From Halanaerobiaceae bacterium (GTDB lineage: Bacteria; Bacillota; Halanaerobiia; Halanaerobiales; Halarsenatibacteraceae), in assembly GCA_003554685.1 (NCBI GenBank), contig PWHA01000278.1, positions 1-6,988 on the forward strand: DNA of 6,988 nucleotides, written 5' to 3'. The notes beneath the pieces were generated by a model, which was not told the DNA's origin, searched no databases, and saw only the letters and a program-made list of their open reading frames with translations. Positions 1 to 5,679 of this stretch are shown here, one piece after another; within the stretch, counting starts at the first letter, position 1, and each line of letters opens with the position of its first letter. The position numbers were made by a program, and so were the translations under genes.

Positions 1-713
1 AGGAGATCAGTTTCAGCAATTATGAAACCCTGTTTACCAGCCAGCAGCATCCCTTTGCCACCTGGCTTTTCAACAGCGTTAAAATTGCCCTGATTGCTTC
101 TTTTGGTTCGGTGGCCCTGACTACCCTGGCAGCCTATCCTTTTTCCCGCTTTAATTTCTGGGGACGGCGCAACGGACTATTTATGATATTGCTGGTCCAG
201 GTTTTCCCCCAGATGCTGGCCATGGTTGCCCTCTATCTGCTTTTTTTAAATGTCCAGACTATCTTTCCGGCCGTTGGCATCAACACCCATCCGGCGGTTA
301 TCATAACCTATATGGGCGGAGCGATCGGTGTCAACACCTGGCTGATGAAGGGCTATATGGATACCATTCCCCGCTCCATTGAGGATGCAGCCTTTATCGA
401 TGGAGCCAGTGGTTTTCAGATATTTTACCGGATAATACTGCCACTTTCAAAGCCAATCCTGGGTGTGCTTTTTGTAATTCAGTTTATTGCCAGTTATTCA
501 GAATATGTGCTGGCCCGGGTGCTCCTGAACAGCACCGACAGGCTGACGCTGGCGGTGGGTCTTCACCTCTTTGTGGCTGAGGACTATGGAGGTCGCTGGG
601 GTGTCTTCTCGGCGGCAGCCATGCTGGGTGCGATCCCGATAATTATCCTGTTTATGCTGGTTCAGGATCATATAGTTACCGGTTTTCTTTCCGGGGGAGG
701 GGTCAAAGGATAA
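1..713 (+). CDS. malG: MalG-type sugar ABC transporter permease, 3' part
   Basis: This is an inner-membrane permease subunit of a maltose/oligosaccharide (CUT1 family) ABC importer; it would pair with a MalF-like permease, a binding protein and an ATPase. The frame is open from position 3, so the start lies outside the window and 236 residues are visible. The GTG at 111 is an internal Val codon. The sequence shows FNSVKIA before a first visible membrane segment, several further hydrophobic segments, and the cytoplasmic EAA loop that docks on the ATPase (EDAAFIDGAS followed by ILPLSKPIL, about residues 126-153 of the visible part). The end, TGFLSGGGVKG, matches the typical MalG C-terminus (GLTAGGVKG in E. 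coli). MalG usually closes the transporter operon, and a terminator follows 77 nt downstream. The family call is firm; the exact sugar cannot be told from a permease fragment. Confidence 0.93.
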   Translation, partial: EISFSNYETLFTSQQHPFATWLFNSVKIALIASFGSVALTTLAAYPFSRFNFWGRRNGLFMILLVQVFPQMLAMVALYLLFLNVQTIFPAVGINTHPAVIITYMGGAIGVNTWLMKGYMDTIPRSIEDAAFIDGASGFQIFYRIILPLSKPILGVLFVIQFIASYSEYVLARVLLNSTDRLTLAVGLHLFVAEDYGGRWGVFSAAAMLGAIPIIILFMLVQDHIVTGFLSGGGVKG

Positions 714-729
714 ATTTTTCCGGGTCCGT

Positions 730-747
730 TTTTACCTTCAGGTAAAA
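730..747. other. Small hairpin after malG
   Basis: A 7-bp stem (TTTTACC at 730-736, GGTAAAA at 741-747) closes a TTCA loop 17 nt after the malG stop. There is no T-run behind it, so it is more likely a 3'-end stabilising hairpin than a terminator. It may also be chance in AT-rich sequence. Confidence 0.35.
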
Positions 748-789
748 TTAATTTATCAAAATAATCCAGGTTTCCTGATAAGATAAACA

Positions 790-830
790 AATCCCGCAGG
801 GGAATTATAATTCCCCTGCGGGATTATTTT
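790..830. terminator. Bidirectional rho-independent terminator (36-nt perfect palindrome)
   Basis: Positions 790-825 form a perfect palindrome with GC-rich arms (ATCCCGCAGGGGAATT and its complement) meeting at a central AT. On the + strand it is followed by ATTTTGT, and on the - strand by TTGTTTATCTT. It sits between the convergent malG (ends 713) and the small - strand gene (ends 883) and can serve both. Confidence 0.88.
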
Positions 831-857
831 GTCAGGATTATCTTTTGGCTGATTTGG

Positions 858-885
858 AGTGTTGACTGCTAAGTGTTGACTGCTA
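858..885. repeat. Perfect 14-bp tandem duplication
   Basis: AGTGTTGACTGCTA occurs twice in a row (858-871 and 872-885) without a mismatch. On the - strand the first copy carries the TAG stop codon of the small gene, so the duplication covers its very 3' end. The second copy repeats the TAG in another frame. It looks like a recent slippage event. Confidence 0.8.
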
Positions 886-993
886 TTTGATTATGGGTTC
901 CCGGCGATTTGTGAGTTTGAGCTTTCTGCTTAAGAGAGAATAAAGCAGGGCTCCTCCAGCTATAAGCATCATTGCTGCTATTAGATGCGGCAT
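883..993 (-). CDS. Small single-pass membrane protein, 36 aa, unknown function
   Basis: The gene starts with ATG at 993 and ends with TAG at 883-885. The product begins MPHLIAAMMLIAGGALLYSL, a hydrophobic helix over about residues 4-20, followed by a basic tail (SRKLKLTNRREPIIK). By the positive-inside rule this predicts an N-out, C-in single-span protein. Support for a real gene comes from a strong Shine-Dalgarno sequence (GGAGGTG) 5 nt before the ATG, a promoter-like sequence upstream at 1116-1144, and a terminator 58 nt after the stop. I recognise no family. Very short hydrophobic peptides of this kind in bacteria include subunits of membrane complexes, regulators of transporters and type I toxins; the sequence does not decide among these. 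The GGAGGTG lies inside a palindrome that could limit translation. It converges on the maltose transporter operon, which does not prove a link. Confidence 0.62.
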   Translation of the reverse strand: MPHLIAAMMLIAGGALLYSLLSRKLKLTNRREPIIK

Positions 994-998
994 TTTTT

Positions 999-1012
999 CA
1001 CCTCCGGAGGTG
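999..1012 (-). promoter_or_regulatory. Ribosome binding site inside a 14-nt palindrome
   Basis: CACCTCCGGAGGTG is a perfect self-complementary sequence. In the - strand transcript its 3' half is the Shine-Dalgarno sequence GGAGGTG, 5 nt before the ATG at 993. Its 5' half is an anti-Shine-Dalgarno sequence. A hairpin with a CACCT/AGGTG stem and a CCGG loop would hide most of the site, so initiation of the 36-aa protein may be restrained. Confidence 0.6.
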
Positions 1013-1115
1013 GCAGAAAAAGTTTATCCCTGCTGAAATTTAACCGGCAAACTGCAGTAAAAGGCAAGCAAAGCCAGAAAAATTCAGCGGATTGATTGTT
1101 TCTGAATTTTGTTCT

Positions 1116-1144
1116 ATCATAAAGCACTATAGCTATAAAATCAA
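1116..1144 (-). promoter_or_regulatory. Probable sigma-A promoter for the 36-aa gene
   Basis: On the - strand, TTGATT (1144-1139) and TATGAT (1121-1116) are separated by 17 nt, matching 4 of 6 and 5 of 6 consensus bases. Transcription would start near 1109 and give a leader of roughly 115 nt before the ATG at 993. The surroundings are AT-rich, which raises the chance of a false match. Confidence 0.5.
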
Positions 1145-1367
1145 ACAGCAACAGACGTATCAGAAAGTTTAATTTAAGCACTGGATTTTTTCACCTGGAA
1201 ACAGAAAACTCTCAGGCACTTTTCCTGCTTTTAACTAGTTATTCCTGCCTCATCTAAAATTTTGATAGATTTCACTGAAAATATCAAGAATATTTTCTGG
1301 AGAAGGTTTTAACATATGCTGGAGTAGCGGTAATATTACAGATCTGGAAAAGAAGAGAGAAGAAAAA

Positions 1368-1428
1368 TTCCCGGGGCAGAACTGAGGGGGTGCTGCTGAG
1401 GGAATGGGGTAAGTAACTGCCCCGGGAA
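1368..1428. other. G-rich hairpin element of unknown role
   Basis: A perfect 12-bp stem (TTCCCGGGGCAG at 1368-1379, CTGCCCCGGGAA at 1417-1428) encloses a 37-nt loop rich in G-runs. Read on the - strand the stem is followed by TTTTTCTTCTCTC, like a terminator with an oversized loop. Read on the + strand, the GGGG of the left arm and three G-runs in the loop could form a G-quadruplex competing with the stem. No known riboswitch or RNA family is recognised. Confidence 0.5.
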
Positions 1429-1739
1429 AAATGCTGGCTATTTAAAGTAATTGATGTTTACAATACCTATAATTAAACATAAACTTAAATATTCCTGCCT
1501 AATTTGTCGAAAAATTTTTTATAGACAGGATTTTTGCAGTATTTTTTGCTTGCAATCTGTCTTAGGGCAATAAAATTACAATTATAGTTTCAAAATAAAG
1601 GGTAATAGAACAGTAAAAGTTTAAAAAATTATAAAGAAGAGAAAGTTTATGTTTCTCGCTGTTTTGAACTTCAGATTTCAAAAATGTTTTTCCATTTGAT
1701 CCGGAGTAAACTTCTATCTAATAAAATATCTGCTATCGC

Positions 1740-1786
1740 AAAAATACCTGCAGACCGATGGTAAACCCGGTTCTGCAGGTATTTTT
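1740..1786. terminator. Bidirectional terminator after the WD40 gene
   Basis: A 14-bp perfect stem (1740-1753 with 1773-1786, core TACCTGCAG/CTGCAGGTA) is extended inward by ACCG/CGGT across a one-base bulge. The stem ends in A5 on one side and T5 on the other, so both strands carry a T-run after the hairpin. It lies 55 nt beyond the stop codon of the - strand WD40 gene, its obvious client. It would also stop any + strand transcript from the non-coding region. Confidence 0.88.
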
Positions 1787-1841
1787 CTTAAAAAAATAAT
1801 TTTATTTCAGTCGAGAAAAACATCTTTAAGCCTGCTCTTTA

Positions 1842-3815
1842 TCAGGGCTGCTCTAACTCCCAGATCAAAATATAGTTTCCATCGTTGACAACCAGCATGG
1901 TCTGGTCAGGAGACCATCCAAGGGCCCGGGGAGAAAGTGAGGTGAAACCGGGAAGCTTTAAACTGACCTCTTCCCCGAGCTCGTTTTCTGACAGCCGCCA
2001 GATTTTAATTGATCGGCTTTCCAGAGCAGCGGCCAGATAATCACCTGTCGGAGACCAGGCCAGGTCGAAGGCAATGCCAGTTTCGCTGATCCGATCCAGC
2101 TCTTCCCGGCTGGCATAGTCCCAGAGACGGATGGAATGATCATAGTGACTGCTGGCCAGCAGCTCCTGCTGGTCTGTTCCCCAGCTTAGATTGCGAATTT
2201 CCCCTGCTTCACTGCCAAACTGTTCCAGCAGTTCTCCTTCAGTTGACCAGACATGAATGCCGCCGCTCTCACCACCGCTTATTAATTCTCTGCCGTCGGG
2301 AGTCCAGCAGGCATTGCGGACCCAGCCAGATTCGTGCTCTAAAATTTTGTCTTTGCTGCCATCTTCAGCCTTCCAGATGCCGACTTTTCCATCATAACTG
2401 GCTGATGCCAGAAATTCACCACCGGGGCTCCAGTTGACTGAAAAAACCCAGTCCTCGTGGGTGGTTTTTTCCCGGCCCCGGGGCAGAAAAATATCGGTGC
2501 GGAATATTCTACGATGATCCCCGGCAATATACATTCGTTCAAGCTCTCCGGGATCCCAGACAATTACTGCTTCATCCTGACTGGCGCTGGCCAGAATGCG
2601 GCTGTCGGGGGACCAGGCGATATCCTCAACAGGATTGATATGGCCTCGAAGATGTTTTTTACTGTCAGGCTGGGGCGGCTGCCAGAGCCTGATGGTGTTA
2701 TCCTCGCTGCTGCTGGCCAGATAACTGCCGTCAGGGGCCCACTGCAGGCTGTTAATCATGCCGGTATGGCCCTCCCGGGAATATATGGTATCGAGAGCAT
2801 CCAGCGACCAGACTCGAATTGAGCGATCCCTGCTGCCTGAGACCAGCTTATCTCCAGCAGGAGACCAGCTCAGACTGCGGACATATTCCCCGTGACCCTT
2901 GAGCCTTTTTTCTTCCCAGCTGTTTAGAGAGTAAAGGCTTATTTCCCGGTGATCGCCACTGGCTGCCAGCTGACTGCCATCAGGAGACCACTCCAGGCTG
3001 TTCACAGCCCGGGCTGCAGGATCAAGACTTTTCTGAATAGACCAGTCTTCGGTGGTAATTATTCTGGCTGTTCCGGAATCATCTCCAGCTGCCAGCAGCT
3101 GACCTTCCGGGGACCAGTTTAGAGCTGTAATCCTTCCCCGGCTGTATCTCTCAGAAATTTCAGCGATAACTTCTTCGGTTTCCAGGTCTCTAATTATGAT
3201 CAACTGACCCTCTCCGCTGGCGATCAAATTTCTCTCCGGAGACCAGCTGACTGCTCTCACCCAGCCCGTAAAATCATCAAAGGTGGTGACATTTTCTCCT
3301 GAAACAGTATCCCAGATTCTTACTGTCCGGTCCCAGCTGCTGCTGACCAGGTAATCACCCTCCGGCGACCAGTCCAGATCGGTAACCCAGTCGGTGTGAT
3401 CTGGCAGTCTCATTTCCTCTTCCAGATTGCTGATATTCCAGATTCTGATAGTGCCATCAGCTCCGGCGCTGGCCAACAGATCTCCCCCCGGTGAAAATTT
3501 TAAGGCGTTGAGAGAATCGGCATGACCTGATAAAACATAATGAATTTGGCCTGATTCGGCCTCCCAGAGGATAATATTTCCATCGGCTCCTCCGCTGGCA
3601 AAGAGTTCCTGATCGGGAGACCAGGCAGTAGCCCGGACTGTATCAGAGTGGCCGCCAAGAATATAATCTGGTATTTCAGATAGATTTAATGCCCCAACGC
3701 CGGGATTTTCTGCTAAAACCCGCTGGCCGGGCAGGAAAAGTAGTGCTGTTATGATAACTATAGTTATAACTGCGGCTCCCCTGAGGAATGGTAAGGGGCT
3801 TAAATTTTTATCCAC
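1842..3815 (-). CDS. Exported 14-repeat WD40 beta-propeller protein
   Basis: The protein has 657 residues and starts with GTG at 3815, with AGGGAG 9 nt upstream. Residues 1-35 look like a Sec signal peptide: a few charged residues, a hydrophobic core at about 14-29, and cleavage after VLA (33-35). No lipobox Cys is present. The rest is WD40 repeats. The strand motif W-S-P-[DE]-G or a variant recurs at about residues 65, 107, 149, 191, 234, 276, 317, 359, 401, 462, 504, 545, 587 and 634, giving 14 blades, most spaced 41-43 residues apart. Typical GH...D...IRLW/IRIW elements are clear in blades 1-3 and 7-13. Blades 4-6 have lost the closing W-D, and blade 9 carries about 19 extra residues (around 431-450). 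Fourteen repeats fit two seven-bladed propellers. WD40 propellers are binding scaffolds, so a periplasmic or extracellular binding role is inferred. No enzymatic or kinase domain is fused. The gene appears monocistronic, with its own terminator. Confidence 0.93.
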   Translation of the reverse strand: MDKNLSPLPFLRGAAVITIVIITALLFLPGQRVLAENPGVGALNLSEIPDYILGGHSDTVRATAWSPDQELFASGGADGNIILWEAESGQIHYVLSGHADSLNALKFSPGGDLLASAGADGTIRIWNISNLEEEMRLPDHTDWVTDLDWSPEGDYLVSSSWDRTVRIWDTVSGENVTTFDDFTGWVRAVSWSPERNLIASGEGQLIIIRDLETEEVIAEISERYSRGRITALNWSPEGQLLAAGDDSGTARIITTEDWSIQKSLDPAARAVNSLEWSPDGSQLAASGDHREISLYSLNSWEEKRLKGHGEYVRSLSWSPAGDKLVSGSRDRSIRVWSLDALDTIYSREGHTGMINSLQWAPDGSYLASSSEDNTIRLWQPPQPDSKKHLRGHINPVEDIAWSPDSRILASASQDEAVIVWDPGELERMYIAGDHRRIFRTDIFLPRGREKTTHEDWVFSVNWSPGGEFLASASYDGKVGIWKAEDGSKDKILEHESGWVRNACWTPDGRELISGGESGGIHVWSTEGELLEQFGSEAGEIRNLSWGTDQQELLASSHYDHSIRLWDYASREELDRISETGIAFDLAWSPTGDYLAAALESRSIKIWRLSENELGEEVSLKLPGFTSLSPRALGWSPDQTMLVVNDGNYILIWELEQP

Positions 3816-3851
3816 TTCCGCTCACTCCCTGTCTGGTAAAAATTTTTTAGA

Positions 3852-3881
3852 ATGGCAAACCTTTTAGCATCTTTATATAAT
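3852..3881 (+). promoter_or_regulatory. Probable promoter of the DUF1028-ung-GTPase operon
   Basis: A perfect -10 box TATAAT (3876-3881) follows ATGGCA (3852-3857, 4 of 6 -35 bases) at 18 nt. The start would be near 3888, about 77 nt before the ATG at 3965. It lies in the 149-nt divergent region shared with the WD40 gene. No equally good - strand promoter was found there. Confidence 0.55.
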
Positions 3882-3964
3882 ATTAGTTCTACAAAAAAGG
3901 TATAAATCCTTTATGAAACAAAGTTAAAAATATGTTATTATTAATAAAAGAAGGAGGGATAATC

Positions 3965-4837
3965 ATGAATTCGATTAAAATAGCGACCTTTTCCTTGGCC
4001 GGCTTTGATCCTGAGGTCGGAGAACTGGGAATTGTGGTTCAGTCAAAGTTTTTAGCTGCGGGAGCAATTGTGCCTCATATTAAAGCTGGGGTGGGAGCGG
4101 TGGCTACACAGGCCCTGGCCAATCCGGCCTATGGCCCTCGGGGGCTGGAGCTGCTGGAAAGGGGACTTTCACCTCAGGAAACAGTTGAGCAGCTGATTCA
4201 GGAAGATAAAGATTCGGATCAGCGGCAGGTTGGTATTATTGATGCCAGCGGCCGCTCGGCGACCTTTACCGGGGAAAACTGCCTGGATTGGGCCAGCGGC
4301 ACTGCCGGAGAAAACTTTGCCGCCCAGGGAAATATTCTGGTTAACCGGGAGACGGTAACAGCCCTGGCTGAAACCTTTCAGGAAAAGCAGGGCCGGCTGG
4401 CTGACCGGCTGCTGGCTGCTCTGGAGGCTGCTGACAGAGCCGGTGGTGATCGCAGGGGCAAGCAGTCAGCGTCTCTCCTGGTTTATAAGGAGAAGGGGGG
4501 TTATGGAGGGCTGACTGATAAATATATTGATCTCAGGGTTGATGACCACCCCGAGCCGATTGCCAGACTGGGTGAACTGTTGGAGCTGTTTTATCTTTAT
4601 TTTTCAGAGAGGGATGTTGAGCTGCTGGAACTGAGAGGGGAACTGCTGGAAGAAGTCCAGGGATTGCTGCAGAAAATGGGCTATTATCAGGGAGATGTTT
4701 CCGGAGAGTATAGTAATGAATTTGCCGAATCCCTGATCAGGTTTTATCATCAGGAAAATTTTGAAGAAAGGGTTCCTGAAAGTCAGAGGATCCCGGCTGA
4801 TATTCTGGAATACTTAAGAAAGCGGGCAGCGGAGTAG
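3965..4837 (+). CDS. DUF1028 family Ntn-hydrolase-like protein with peptidoglycan-binding-like tail
   Basis: The ATG at 3965 was chosen because AAGGAGGGA ends just before it with normal spacing; an earlier in-frame ATG at 3932 has no such site and would put that Shine-Dalgarno sequence inside the gene. The product has 290 residues. The first 200 carry the DUF1028 (PF06267) signature: ATFSLAGFDP (7-16), VVQSKF (24-29), GVGAVATQA (42-50), NPAYGPRG (53-60), QGNIL (121-125), GGDRRGKQSAS (160-170) and DLRVDDHPEP (189-198). The family has an Ntn-hydrolase fold and no firmly known reaction. The last 65 or so residues, from LLEEVQGLLQKMGYYQGDVSGEYS onward in part, resemble the peptidoglycan-binding-like domain often fused to DUF1028. 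No signal peptide is seen, so it should be cytoplasmic. T8 or S10 could be the nucleophile if the N-terminus is processed, but this is inference. It is the first gene of an apparent three-gene operon, 32 nt ahead of ung. Confidence 0.92.
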   Translation: MNSIKIATFSLAGFDPEVGELGIVVQSKFLAAGAIVPHIKAGVGAVATQALANPAYGPRGLELLERGLSPQETVEQLIQEDKDSDQRQVGIIDASGRSATFTGENCLDWASGTAGENFAAQGNILVNRETVTALAETFQEKQGRLADRLLAALEAADRAGGDRRGKQSASLLVYKEKGGYGGLTDKYIDLRVDDHPEPIARLGELLELFYLYFSERDVELLELRGELLEEVQGLLQKMGYYQGDVSGEYSNEFAESLIRFYHQENFEERVPESQRIPADILEYLRKRAAE

Positions 4838-4869
4838 TCTGACAGAACAGGCCGTTCAGGAGGTTGAAT

Positions 4870-5679
4870 ATGCCAGAATATTATTCCTTTAAATTTGCTG
4901 AAACTAAAATTAAAGTTCATTCCAGCTGGGCCGCTCTCTTTGCCGATAACCAGAAAACGCTTCATGAGATAGGAGAGAAGATTAAAGAGGAAGACTTTGA
5001 ACCCCCGGCAGAAAAAGCCTTTGTTATTTTTCAAAAACCGCGGAAAAGCCGCCGGATTATTATTCTGGGTCAGGACCCCTATCCTCAGCCCGGAACGGCT
5101 ACCGGCAGATCCTTTGAAGTTAAGGGTTATCGGGACTGGCAGGAAAAGACTCAAAATGCCTCACTGCGAAATATTCTCAAAGAACTTTATCGGGAAGTCA
5201 GGGATTTGCAGAGCTGCCCGCCCATCAAGGAGGTTCGCAGGAAACTGTCTCAGATACCGGAAATTTCGCCACCGGCCAAACTTATCCAGAGCTGGGAGGA
5301 GCGGGGTGTGTTTTTTCTCAACACAGCCCTGACCGTCCGGCAAGGAGAACCAGGCAGCCACCAGCAACTCTGGCAGGACTTTATCCGAGCGGTGATTGCC
5401 ACCCTGGCCGGAGCAGCCCGGCAAAAATACTGGCTGCTCTGGGGTCAGGAGGCTCAAAACTATAAAGATTTGATCAGAGCAGAAGAAGCAGGAGATTCAG
5501 AAAGACTTGAAGAGTCTGAAGAAAGGTATACAGGGAAAAACGTGATTATAACAGCGCCCCATCCTAGCCGCTATGATTTTGTAGGTTCAGGCACTTTTTC
5601 CCATCCAATTATCAAAAAGATATGTTTGTCTCAGGGAGGTGACTGCAATGCCCGCCAATCTGCCGCCTCAATATTATGA
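4870..5679 (+). CDS. ung: Uracil-DNA glycosylase, divergent family 1
   Basis: The enzyme removes uracil from DNA at the start of base excision repair. The ATG at 4870 sits 6 nt after AGGAGG; a TTG at 4864 overlaps that site and is unlikely. The product has 269 residues against about 229 for E. coli Ung. Visible elements: the water-activating loop GQDPYP (67-72) with catalytic D69 and uracil-pocket Y71, F82 for base stacking, SLRNILKELYREV (98-110), the LNTALTVR segment with N151 for uracil recognition, WGQEAQ (191-196), and APHPS (229-233) with H231. Odd points: the usual GQDPYH has Pro in place of His, the HPSPLS minor-groove loop reads HPSRYD, and there are extra residues near 111-135 and an acidic insert near 200-222. 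Its 3' end overlaps the next gene by 32 nt, which suggests translational coupling. All main catalytic residues remain, so activity is likely. Confidence 0.9.
   Translation: MPEYYSFKFAETKIKVHSSWAALFADNQKTLHEIGEKIKEEDFEPPAEKAFVIFQKPRKSRRIIILGQDPYPQPGTATGRSFEVKGYRDWQEKTQNASLRNILKELYREVRDLQSCPPIKEVRRKLSQIPEISPPAKLIQSWEERGVFFLNTALTVRQGEPGSHQQLWQDFIRAVIATLAGAARQKYWLLWGQEAQNYKDLIRAEEAGDSERLEESEERYTGKNVIITAPHPSRYDFVGSGTFSHPIIKKICLSQGGDCNARQSAASIL

Larger units (their letters stand above)
1013..1739. other. Long non-coding stretch, mostly AT-rich
   Basis: No open frame here combines a start codon, a ribosome binding site and plausible protein composition. Contents seen: the promoter candidate at 1116-1144; a repeat of the start-site word of the 36-aa gene at 1185-1196; an AT-rich hairpin GAAAATAT/ATATTTTC (1277-1297, loop CAAGA); the G-rich hairpin at 1368-1428; an isolated TATAAT at 1468-1473 with no good -35 partner; and an imperfect hairpin at 1523-1562 (AGACAG/CTGTCT outside, TTGCA/TGCAA inside). 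ATTCCTGCCT appears twice (1241-1250 and 1491-1500). The stretch could hold an unrecognised small RNA or the decayed remains of a gene. Confidence 0.5.

Noticed and set aside
981..1181. Open frame of 66 codons on the - strand with a GTG start
   Set aside because: Its end is the translated ribosome binding site and start of the better-supported 36-aa gene, its composition is unconvincing, and its spacing to AGGTG is poor.
1252..1316. Short - strand frame with a protein-like tail (ENILDIFSEIYQNF)
   Set aside because: It has only about 21 codons after an ATG with no ribosome binding site, and the open frame before it is low-complexity. It is possibly a gene remnant but cannot be supported.
1464..1476. 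TATAAT at 1468-1473 as a promoter for a + strand small RNA
   Set aside because: No acceptable -35 box at 16-18 nt, and the AT-rich context makes the match weak.
1454..1576. About 40-codon + strand frame with several Cys residues
   Set aside because: There is no ribosome binding site before the ATG, and the sequence is low-complexity AT-rich DNA with hairpins.
2243..2822. Open frames of 64-121 codons inside the WD40 gene on either strand
   Set aside because: They are shadows of the repeat-encoding sequence; the WD40 frame explains the region fully.
1842..3815. Regular 120-130 nt periodicity that might suggest a CRISPR or DNA satellite
   Set aside because: The period equals the 41-43 residue WD40 repeat and the repeats are divergent at DNA level, so it is a protein repeat.
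4783..5457. Open frames antisense or out of frame to ung
   Set aside because: Ung motifs prove the + strand frame, and the others lack family features.
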